DNA of 64,000 nt from Protonemura montana (taxonomy: Eukaryota; Arthropoda; Insecta; Plecoptera; Nemouridae): the NCBI GenBank assembly GCA_947568835.1, contig OX387603.1, forward strand, positions 12,920,651 through 12,984,650. The letters are read 5' to 3'. Numbering within the stretch: position 1 is the stretch's first letter; each line of letters starts with the position of its first letter. This document shows, one piece after another, positions 1 to 12,100 of this stretch. The notes under the pieces are model-generated. The model had not been told where the DNA came from. It was given only the letters and a program-made list of their open reading frames with translations, and searched no databases. Position numbers and translations under genes: made by a program.

Positions 1-2194
1 TGTGCACGGTGTGAACATGTTCCTGCCGTGCTTTAGCATCGAACAAATTGAGCACGCACTAATTTAAAATACCACAGTAATAATGTGGCAAGAAATAAAA
101 TCATTTAACTAGTCAATTTACCGCAGCAATAAAACAGGAAAAAATTATTTTTTCGTATTTATTTTACCTGAATAAAATATTTCATTTTTCCTAACTTTCC
201 TAATTATTACAATACATTGTAGCTGAGACGTAACTCCTCTTCTAAGTGCATTATTGATTTCCTTGTTGAAGAAGTTTCCTTGTGAAGTTTTCTTGATTAA
301 ATACTTACTCTGAACTGTCTTTGCTCTGAACCACCAAGCTGAAACCTACAATTCGACATGAAAATGCTGCAATGGGTGAATCTGAAAATTTTCATAAATA
401 CTGAACAGTTTCAAAACTATTGTACCGATTTTGCTGAAAATTTAGGGGGTCTTAGTTGAAAACAGAAAAATGTGCTCTGCAATTTTAATATTGGAGCAAA
501 ATAGTGCTGCTAGAGTACAAACAAAAACAAAAGAAAAAAAGAAGCAATTGATTTTTTTATTGAAATTGAAGATTCAGGCTCACTACACTCACCAACCAGC
601 AAAACTGCAGAGCACTTGATGTTTGAAAATAAAAAGTTTTTAAATTGAAATCTAAAATATGCATCCGATTGCATATAACTGACAATACTGAGAGTGAAAT
701 AGGCAATCTCGGAAAGCGTGGGGTATCCAAGAGTTTATTCATGCAATGACATCTGGATTTATAGCTCACATCAAATTCAGCACTTAAAAAAATTGGGGAA
801 TAACTGGGAAAAAAGGCTCTGTAATGGATACAGAGCTATCTAGTTTTAATGGCAGACCTAAAATATCCTTAGAAAATCTGAGAAATCTAAAAACATAGAG
901 TAAAGAAAAAACAACTCAATTTGCTATTAGCAACGTAGCTTTTTAATTTGAAATTAGAGTGGCATTTTGTACAGTCTTATGCTAGCATTATGACAGTATG
1001 CTACCCTGTGCAGAAAAGTGCTGCGCTTTTGACAACAGTCGAAGAGAACTTAAGTATGGGCAATGATTAGAAGTCACAGAGAATAATATCTTTTCCAAAT
1101 CTTATTGATTGAAGCAATGAAAGATAATAATCAAAGTCTACTGCGCTAATTGTGTACCTCCTTGTCAATAAAATAGACTGATCATTGAAATATCTAACAG
1201 TTTACATGAAAGATAGCATGCCTCTACCTGGGAATGAATAATGAAATATAAAACAAATAAGACATTACTTTGCATTTTTAAGTGGTAAGTAGTAATGATA
1301 AAATGATATTATTATTCATAACATTTTGCCTACGATCTGGATAAACATTAAAAATGCAAAAAGATTGATAATGTTCAATATTTCTTCATCTACAACTAAA
1401 GCTATGTTATTTGAAAAACAAAATAGAATACCAAAGTCTTCCATTTACTTTTTTTAGAATTTACACTATTTAGTTTTGTTTTTATACACAAAGAGCGAAT
1501 ATGATTTTTGATAGAATAATTACATCAACCTTGCAAAACACCCATTCCAAATGCAATCACATTCCAATCGCAAGGAATTTAAACATTTTCTGACCCAAAC
1601 TACTGTTAGCTAGCCTTTTATAACTGCTATTTTGAGACATTGCGGGAATGTTTCGTACACTACAAGTGCCGACACGAGCTCCCGCAGAAGAGCACGCAAT
1701 TCTAACAGTCAACAAGCTAGAGGCAGCGTAGAATAAGAATGTTGTGGCAAATCGGCTAGAGACTCGCAAATAACACATTAGGTACCTACGTAACATTCCT
1801 GCCCACAAATAGCATAGCCTTGAGGTCGTAATTCGCATCTCTCTAGACCTACACCAAGCGCCGGTTTAGTGTTCAGCACGTTTCACTAGCGGGGATCGTT
1901 CCTAGCAGAGGTCCGCACAACTGTCAAAACAACGGAAAATAAAATGTCGCTCGCAAAGTCGATTTTCCAGTTTGGGAACACACGAGACAAAACACGGCCG
2001 TTCCGAAAAACGCTGCTACATCGTGAATTACATTTAATACAGAAGCGTCCATTCAATAATGCCACAAGAGATATCACAGACTTGTCTAAGAACCTACGAT
2101 CCTATAATCCAGGAATCATATCCGTCGATCCTCGCATCTCGCATAACAATGATATTTTTGGTAACAAAATATGACTGCCAACGAAGGCCTACTG
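1..2194. other. AT-rich flank downstream of sbb, including its 3'UTR
   Basis: No convincing coding exon was seen on either strand; open frames here are short and have no recognisable motif. The part nearest 2194 must hold the 3'UTR of the minus-strand sbb gene. A possible polyadenylation signal of the ATTAAA type lies on the minus strand at 2033-2038, about 160 bp past the stop codon, but it is not unique and is only a candidate. The rest is A/T-rich sequence without obvious repeats. Confidence 0.5.
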
Positions 2195-3086
2195 TCATGG
2201 CCGTACCATGGGCTTCCCGCCATAGGGCGCGGGATATTGCCCGGCCAGCAGCGGGTAGCCAAGACCGACGTGCGTGTGGTGATGCGTGTGGACGTGCCTT
2301 TGGGGGGGCGGAGACCGGCCCTCCTTGCCCTCCCCTGCCACGCCCTGTTTTCCAGGGGGGCCTGGTCCGCCACTGATTGGAGGCGGCGCAGTTGCCCCTT
2401 GTGGCGCGGGCCCAGGTGGCGGTCCTGGCGATGGCCCAACCGTCGACGGCGACGGATTTGAGGAAGGCGCCTTCGGAGTCGGCGACTTCAACGCCCTGTC
2501 CTGCAGCTCGTGGATTTTGTGCGACGAATAGTACTGACTCGCTTGGTGTTGTAATAAGTCCAACGCCTTGGTAGGACCCGTGGGGGGTCGGGAGAGGTCC
2601 TCGGGCGCATGATACCGCGGCATCTGGTGGTGAAGGTACGGGTTGCCATTGTATGGGCCTGGCACCAACATTGGGTTCATACTACGGTACATGGGATGAC
2701 CCGGATCAAATGGTAGTGCGCCGTAGTGCGGCGATTGCATGAAGCTTGGGTGGATGTAAGCATACTGCGAGGTGGGAGGCGGGGGAGGCCCTTGCGTCTC
2801 CATTGTTGGCTTCACGCCCTCCTGCTTTATCGGCTTGTCCTCTTTTTTGTCTTCTGACAGCTTGTCTTTGTGCTTGTGACTTGGACTCGAGAGCGTCTGC
2901 TTCGGCAAACTCGGCGCCGAGGGCTTTGGAGGCATTTCCGGCCCACTTCCTTGTGAATCTTTCCGCCTCTGCTGTTCTGGATAGAGATAGTAACGTCGCA
3001 AATCTTCCTGATGTTGTTGCTGCTGCTGCTGTTGTTGTTGTTGTTGTTGTTGCTGTTGCTGCTGCTGCTGCTGTTGTTGCTGCTGT

Positions 3087-3121
<35 letters not shown>

Positions 3122-6100
3122 TCGCGAGTAGAGGTACGGATTCATTTGATTTTTCATTTCGATGCTTTCTTTCAAGATTTGGTGATTATCGTTCTGATGT
3201 TTGTCCTTCAACCCTGGTTCCCCTTTAATCTTCTGGGGATTTGGGACTTGGATTGGACTATGCAGCGGGGGCATGGCTTTACTGAGCTCCCCTGGCACGG
3301 GACTCGAGTCCTCCTTCTGCCCATCCTTGCCCTTGTCCTCACCAGGCATCACCAAGGGATAGCCGGGCTCCAGATTGTATGCATAGCCCGGTACATAGCC
3401 ATACGGATAGTAGTGCTGCTGCATAAGCTTCTGCTGCTGGTAATCAGCAACACCGATCGCCTCCTTCTTCTCCTTGTCAGGTGGCTTGAGGTCTAGCAAC
3501 TTGGCAGCTCCGTCCACTCCCGCCGAGTCTACACTGGCTGCAGCGGCAGGTACCAGGTAAGGCGGCTGGGAGTAGTAGGGGTACATGTTGTAGTGCGCTA
3601 GTGCAGCGTGTGGCGGAGCACCCGCTGCAGCCCCATCCGGCTTCTTCTCCAGCACTGGCCCGCCTTCACCGCCCGTCCCCTTGCCGCCCTTGGTATCGGG
3701 CGCCGGGTCGTCCAGCCCGGGGGCGGCGTCGTCTGAAATATCTGAGTAGGCAGGGCTCTGAACGTCCTCACGGCCTGACGACTCGTGGCCAAATGGCGCA
3801 GCCGGGTCGGGAGGATGTGGGCTGCCGTTCGGCGACTTGCGACTCTTTTTCTTGTGGCCAGCTGACTTCGTGCGGTCCTTCTTCTCCTCTGGCATCAGCG
3901 CCGCCGTCGGCTTCACCTTGAATTGCGCTGGCTTGACAACGACAGGTGTTACAATGGGTAGGTGTGCAGTCGGCGTCAGCGGCGCGGACGTCACAATGGG
4001 CGCAGATACCACAACTGGCGCGACCTGATTGGCCGGCCGAATTGTGGGCGCTGCTGTCACGACGGGTGCGGCTGCAATCGGAGCCTTGCTGCCACTGAAC
4101 AAGCCGGCGGGGAACTCTTCCGCGGGCGGACCGAACTGCAGCACGCCTGGCTTGACGACTGGCTTCACGTCTGGACCCACGAACGGCAAGGGGGCAGTGA
4201 CTTCAGGTGTGGCGGCGGGAGGCAAGCTTGGTGCAGTAGGAGTGGGCACTAGACTTGCAACGGGCACCACGGGCTTCGACTCTACTACTGGTGCCGGCGT
4301 CGGCACCTCCTCCTTACGATCCAACACCTTCTCAGGAGACTTGGCCGCAGGCACAGGGCTCGGCGCCTCAATATTGCTCTCCTCCGTGTCCGACATACTC
4401 TCCTTGGTGTCATCGTCGTCTGCAGACCCATGTGCGTGCGACTGGTGATATTTGAGCCCGTTGATGTGCTTGTACTTCTTTGAGCAGTTTGGCTCGGGAC
4501 ATTCGAGCAAGACTGGAGATACAGGCGGACTTCCCGACGCCGTGCTCGTTGACATCACCCCCTTGTTCTTCTTGCCCGGAGTGCCACCGTCGTCGTCGAT
4601 CGCGCGACTTTTTCGCTTGCTACCCGCGTCGGGTCGCGGCGGCACGAAAGAGGTAGGGGAGTTGGCGACTTGCACGCCGCCGGGGCTTCCATTAGAGCCC
4701 GTGCCCCCGCGTCTCCCCTTGGCACCCCCATTGCGCAGCTTGCTGTGAACTGAGCTTCGCGTCTCAGTGAAGTTGCTGAGGTCGCCAGCTGAAGTGGTGG
4801 CTGCACCCGCAGCTGCGGCAGCCGCGGCTGCGGCTGCAGCAGCTGCACGCCCGCGTTTTCCCCGTCCTTTGGGGGCGCGAGCGTCCAGGTCCGAGGTGGG
4901 AGAGTCGCAGAAGCGTGGCGGCGCCCAATCGTGTTGCGTGCAGTCGAGCAGCGTTCCAACGTATGTCTTGCCTCGCCACGTCACGTTCACCACCAGCACG
5001 CCTGGAAGGGACACAGGAAGGATTAAAAGCGTGCTTAAATATGTCATCTCTGCGGATATGTTGTATCAATGGTGCAGGCACCCATGCCGACTATGTTTAC
5101 ATGGGGACTGTGGACTGTTCCATTTTTATCTCCACTTTGTCAGCAATGGAAATTTGATTTTGTGTTGTTTTCAATTGCAGTGTCCCTGAGATATTTATCC
5201 CTTATGGGAAACGGTTCCAAAGAGTATTGTTATCTAGCAATCTTACCCTCTATTTCGTAAGAAATTTTCGAAGGGGACTGGCTAGTTAGGGAGTCTTTTT
5301 AATCAGCAAGAAAGCAGAATTAACCACATAGATTGGAAACACTTGGAAGGTTTGAACCAATTAGTTACACATGTCGCCAACATAAGACTGGAATGAAATC
5401 CTGTTGATTAATTTCTAGTGCGTGAATGTCCTTGTGTAAATTTTCTCCAGAAGTTGGGGCGCGTCTCACCTCCTTCCGTCTCGTGCCAGACAATTCCCTC
5501 GAGGGTGACGCTGGTGCCGGGCTCGCACGGCCCCAGGCAGTCCGGCTCCGTGATAGTGCCGACGCTCGTGCCGACGCAGACGTCCGTCACGTCCTGCAAA
5601 ACGACAAACAGAACGCAAACGTCAACAACGACATGTTTATACTTTAGAAAATTTGAAACGCTTTAAGGGGCGTTTTTTAGTAGCACGTTAACAAACAAAG
5701 AACACCTGATCGGTTGCTGCCAAGGAAATAACAAATTAACGGCCTGTTAGGCTCTTAACAAACCACTGTTGAACCGGGCCTCAAAAGATCAGGTCATCAT
5801 TTACTCTAGCTGTTTTCTTATGTTTTATGATGCGTCAGCACTTAGGACATTTGAGCTATTTTTCACTAGTTCACTAGTTATTAATCTTTTTTCGGTTCCA
5901 ACAAGTATTTCGAGTGTGACTCGCGACTTCAAAATAAAAACACAAACTAACTATAATAAAGCTAAATCTGAATAATACTTCGCCCCTGGGCTCACAGAGA
6001 TCAGTGATCCATTTAATAAAATAAGTACGTTAGTCCTCCACACCATGTAACTCATTCCTTCCGAAGTACGGCAAATGCCAGAGTCAATTCTCTTCAAAGG

Positions 6101-9100
6101 CGGTAAGTGAATGCCCCAACGCTCCTAGCTCCAACAATACACGGTACAGCGAGCGGCACTTCCAAAGCAGTATGTCGCAAATATTGACGTAGTATGGCAC
6201 CTAGATCCGTAGTCTAAACGGATGTCTCTTACTTCACCCACCGAACTTGGTGTCGAGCATTTCAGTGGAAACTAGCTCATACCCGAGAGAGTTAATTTGG
6301 AAACTTCTCTGTCCTCATCACGGCAGATTCATATAACAAACAACGACCTCACTTCATAGAACTGTAACCCGGCAGCGAAATTCCTCACAAATTATATGCA
6401 GCAGCTTAATTCCCTTATTTTCTCAAAGTCGCCTTCTAGTTCTCGTAGACGGATTTGCAAGCCACATTTGTTAGTCAATTGTCCAATGCAAGCAGGTACG
6501 ACCCGGGTTCAATTAGCCTGCATTACATGCAATCCGACATGTCTACAAGCCAGTTGATAAGACCGTGGACATAGGAAATCAAATGTTAAATCTTAATTCC
6601 ACGACCAGCCGTGTACTGTCCATTCAAGTTGTCATCAAACTTGAACAACAGTTTGCATGTCTTCCCTGATTGCAAGTCATTACGATTAATTGCTTGTTTC
6701 ATTAGCTTCCTACACAAAATAAAGATTACAGTGTAATTGCTAGAGCACGTTCAAAGCTACAAACTGCCTCGTCCTTTCGTATTTCGTATATTTATAAAGG
6801 CATTATTTTTATGTCTGCATCGGTGATTATGCACCGGCATTCACTGTTCTCTGATAAATGAAATCCCGACCTAAGAGTGTTATTACGAGAACGTTTTTAC
6901 CTTTTACCGCGCGATCGTTATTGGTACTCCGACCCGCGTGAGCTCGGTGAATTAAAAGCCATCGCCTTACAATGGGATGAAGTACCCCATTTATTTCCCA
7001 GTGCACCGCTTGCGCGATCAGTGTTTGTAAGACGGCTAGTATCACCCACTAGGGACGGGGTTAGACTCAATCTGAATTCACAACGAGCATTTACAAATAG
7101 GGCGGAGAACTCGAATAACCGGAGACCAACTTCCCATCTTTCTTACAATAGATATCGCAGAGAGAGAGAGGATTATCTAAACAGTTCTGTCATTGATGAC
7201 TTTGGCGTTACTCATATTCCAGTAGGGGGGGAGGGGGGAGAGAGGACACGGACTGATATATATATATCTAACGCATAATTGAATGGAATAATGATTAGGT
7301 GTTCACGTATATGGGCAGATGGGGTAGGTAATAATACTATTTGAGGAATTTCAAGCACGTTGTGTGAGCACCACGAGCGAAGTAGTAAATTACACAGATT
7401 AATTTAATCCGGTATGTGTTAGGGCGGTAGCCGTGGGGGGGTTGCGAGGGTGGTTCGATGGGTCGTGGCAGGGGCGACTAGAAGTTGCTAGCTGCGACTT
7501 GGTCGACAATTCGCGTTGCAACGGGTGTGCCAGCTACGCGCACATCGGACGAAACAATTGACGGAATGGTCCGACAAACATGGGGCGAGATAATTCGCTG
7601 GTCGCCGCACGCTTGACTAATTACCATGTGTGTGTGCTGGCAGGGACCGACATAACGATTGTCGACGAGAACGACGACGACGACGGTTTGTTTAACGGGT
7701 CGTGAACTAGATGGTGCGAGTCAGCTTGTTCGGTTACTTTTGTGCCGGTGTAATCGTTACACCTGGGATTTCATTGAATTGTTCTGATGCACAAAGAAAA
7801 TACCAAACCAGGCATAACATGTACTTAATGTTGTCTTCTGAATGATATATCGTTGGTGGACTGCTGATAGTAGGAAATAAGGAAATGGTGACACATACAC
7901 ATATCTAATCAAATATTTACGGTTTTCGCGACGAATTGACAAGCTGTACACGAAGTTCCGTCTCTCGTGACGTCGTCTAAGCATGATCGTTGACGGAAAC
8001 GCGCAGTTCTTTTCGTCGACACCTGCGGCATGTCAATTTTCCTGTTGACGTACTACTTTGAAAGTTGTAAAATTTCGTTTAATTTCTCAACCATGTACAA
8101 GATTCAAGACGTCTCAGAGGTTCAACTTGACAGCGTCTGGCTGTCTCTACATTACACGGCGACACGCCGGAATCCTTTACCGAGTTCAATTTCAAACGAA
8201 ATAGATTCAATCTGCTTACGGGCGCTTTAAAATAAATCAGTCAAGCGTCGTTCAATAAAATAAAACCACGTTATAAATCTTGACAACATGCCAAGATTAA
8301 TCGAAGTGGTCCCACCCTACAATAACTAATAACATGACAATAACTTTCTCACATCTCATCTTGACATGCCGACAAAATACAAGTCCTGAGCGACATCTAA
8401 ATTGACACTCCATTTACCAATCCACCTCCAAAACAACCATACCCTAACAGAACGTGCGACGTGCCGGCTTCCATCTCGCCGAATAAAAAAAGACAAAACG
8501 AACAGCACAAAAAGCACCCCTCGCCGCTGATTATCATCTTACACAGACAACATGGCGTTCCCAGTCGACATATGTGTCGTTCCGTAAATGAAGAAAGCGA
8601 GTTGGCGTACATATAGCAACACTTCGGCGGGGAGCGCGGCGATTGCAAGACAAAAGAGCGCACGGCGTCAGGCGGCGTCGGTCGCGCCCGGGTGTATTTA
8701 ATCATGGGGTGCGGTGATGTGGTGGCCGTGTAACGGTCCCCGCCCGCTCGGGGGTGGGCTGGGTGGGCGCAGGAGGCAAGGGAGGAGGGGAGGCGTCGGA
8801 AATCAATACTGCGGTCGCAGCGACGCCCCACCCCCCAAAAACTATCACGCTCTCTTTCTCGCTCGCGTGCGCCGACGAAAAATATAGAAGACGACAACGA
8901 TGCTGCGTGATGTGAGAAACAACGACGCTATATAGAAACACGAGATACTCGGAGAAACAGTTTCGTTTCTTTTCAGTATACCTGGCACCAATCGCAATAG
9001 ATACATTCTCGGCGGTGTCTCTTTCCTACCAAACGCATTCAGACGTTAAAAGCTGGCATCTCTCGACTCAAGGGCGACGCCGACAAGAATGACGATGGCT

Positions 9101-12100
9101 TCCTAACCTTTAACAGGACGCCGCGAAGCTAAACGTGCATCTACAATAAACATGGGCCGACCCATAATATAGAGTAGAAGTGGAACTTTGAGGGAAATAT
9201 ATCGAGGATCGTGGACCGATGTGGATTCGGTTTTTGGTCACAATAGGTGCGCCGTCGTCGGGCAAATCGTTTGACGCGTGGAAGCATTGTGCTTGGATGT
9301 GAGGAAAGGGCGGGGGGGGGGGGGGGACCTACTCGATTACCCTCCAGAGGGTGTGATGTGTTCAGGAGTTGGGTCTCTATTTGATATGCGTGTGTAGAGA
9401 TAGGTTTCGGGGGCGATTTCGAATTGGTTTTAGAGCGTCGCCCGATGACAGCTGTGTCCGTGGGATTGGAGTCTGGGTTGGGTTTATCTGCAGAAAGAGA
9501 GGTTGAAACAACGGCGAAGCGCGCGGCGAAACGAGCGGCGAAGCGAGCGGCGAAAATCCGCGAGGAAAATATCAGATGGAAAGACAGAAAATATACAACG
9601 CTGTTGTGCAAGGGAAAAATAAATGGGTTTTCACTTTGGTTCCACGTCGTGAAATTTGCATTATTCAAAGTGCACGAGTAAATAAATATCTTTAAAAGTG
9701 TTCTCCTTTGAAGCACATTTCAGAATGTATTTTCATAAAATAAGAAAAACGAACTTTATTATAATGTTATTTAGCTGAGATTTATGTCATGTATTTCTTG
9801 GCCAAACAGTAAAAGCTTTTTCATACTGAATAAAAAGGAAAAAATAATGCTTCTAATTCCGAGCAATAAACAAAACTGTTGTGTAAAATGCTCCTAGTGC
9901 GCTGTGCATGGCGCTCGCGCCTCGTTTCCGACACGCTCGTGTCGCAAGTGTCGCAGCTGTCGGAGTGGAAGGAGAACGCGCACGCAACTGCTACTTCGCC
10001 TGTACCTCGATCAGAGATCACGGGAACAGATTACAGGTCGGCAAATACACCACCACCCAAGCGAATACCAGGAAACCCCGAAGTCAGTTGCGAAGAAAAT
10101 GACTGTCCTTTGTCATAGAGATGATTCAAATCTATTCAACAGTGATTGAAGGTGGATTCTCTGCAAATACGGGAGTTTATACAAAAACAGACTATACACC
10201 AGCGAACTAACCAGAGTGTTATTATCTTATTTTCTGCACAAACCATGAAAGGGAATGACACTTGTATTTGCCATTTCAATTCATTGCAATGCGGGTTTCG
10301 CATTGAAACAAAAAGTGCGTGGGGGATAACTCTGCTTATAGAGTAGGTACTCAGTACCAACTCAACAGTAAATAACCTCTTGGAATAAATGTGTTATTTT
10401 ATTGAGCGTCAATTATGCTGCAGAGTTTCGCTAAACAGTGTTGCGCAACTGAATCAAATGTATTTTCAAAACAACTGAATTCATCAGAGAAGAAATCGGA
10501 GAGAAAAGGGAAAAGCTGTTTTCTCGCTGTTGACACCCTAATGCCAGTATATCATGACTCACCTATTGGCAGGCAACACATTCGGATATTATGTGGCGAA
10601 AATCGATATTTTATTCAGCGAGAGGCGATTTTAGATTAGCGCACCCCGCGAAATACGAAGGGTGTCGCCGATCCGTCAATAAAACTGATTTATTTATGAT
10701 AACGCGTCGATCACATACGAGGCCAACCCTCGTCATATTTCAACGCGGCTGAAATTGGTGTTCCATCATCCGGCCGACGACGAAATATTGCGTACCAATG
10801 AAATGAATAGGAAAACAAAGTGTCTCGGCCATTTTCAACTAAGTATGCTTGAAGGAAAATGCGAGAAAATTGAGCAAAACAAAGTCTTGGTTAAAACGTA
10901 TATAAATCCGTCGTTTTCTAACGCTTTCGCAACGTTCGGTTTTAGCATAAGTTTCAAAATGGACATTTTATACTTTATATCCAGCGTTTAACTTTCTGCT
11001 GAGCAAACTAGCCGGTAACACGTGCTAACGGAAGGTGCCACCCGATGCGTATGCGATCGTCCTTTTTAACAAACCTCTGCTATTAAATAGTTACGACTCA
11101 AAATATGGAAACATGGATATAAATCGTCGAGGTTAGCACCAATAAAGATTAATTTAACATAAACCAGTCACAAATGAGTTTAAATGATGTGAAATAACGA
11201 AATACAATTTTTTTTTTCATCTAAAACGGCGGTGACTCTACCTAGTAGCATCCTCCATTTTTGTCAGTAATCAAGTCATTTAGCGTCCATTTTTAGCGAA
11301 AACAGTTTAAAATTAGTGCTGGCCTTCTGACTATACATATAAATTCAATGGCACAACGTTACGATTAAACAAAAATGGGAGAGAGGAAAAATGCCTCGGC
11401 CATTTCCAACTCAGTAAACTTGAAGAAAATCCAATAAAAATGAGCGAGAAAATTGAGCAATTCAAAGTCAAAGATAAAACCACAGATAGACTAAAACGTA
11501 TAACGCAGTGCCGTTTCATTTCGAGCATTAGTTACAAAATGGACAGTTAATACTTTGTACATCCCAGCACTGTATTACATAACTCCATAAAATGTAAGCA
11601 GCAGCTCTACAACTGGCTTAACCGTTCCAAGCTTATCGTATGACTGAACAATAACTACCGAGCAAGACTTTAATTCACAGAGCACTTAGTCTGAGTTCCC
11701 TCACAACTTTGAAATGCAAATCGCCGACCAAAAATAAACTGTGCCGTTTTTGGAAATTCGATATTTTTTATGAATCGTATCGATTGGTCACTGTTACACA
11801 GCTAAACCATCACAACATCGAGTTCGTTTAAAACTGAGGGATGAAAGATGGACCCTGCAGAGGCGATCGAAGTTAGCGAAAGTTGTCAACAAACCGCTCA
11901 GCCGGCCGAGCTTATTTCGTTATCACCAGACAATTACATCCATAATATAACATCGACGGTGGCCGATTTCCAGCCAGTATTGGTTTCACGGGATAAATAT
12001 AATTACTGACGATGGTTCCAAACCACTGTCACTAGGTAACTGAAATTTGGACCTCACACCAATCTCAAAAATGCACATGTTTTAAAGTATTAAAATTATT

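Noticed and set aside
2746..3496. Plus-strand frames with long poly-Leu or poly-Val runs
   Set aside because: These are the complement of the sbb CAG/CAA poly-glutamine tract.
6480..6540. A ggttcaatt string resembling a tRNA B box
   Set aside because: No matching A box, acceptor stem or anticodon arm could be folded around it.
9141..9716. A 191-codon minus-strand frame with repeated Ala-Ala-Arg-Phe
   Set aside because: The periodicity comes from the 12-bp tandem repeat at 9512-9557; there are no splice signals or known domain, and it lies within the sbb intron.
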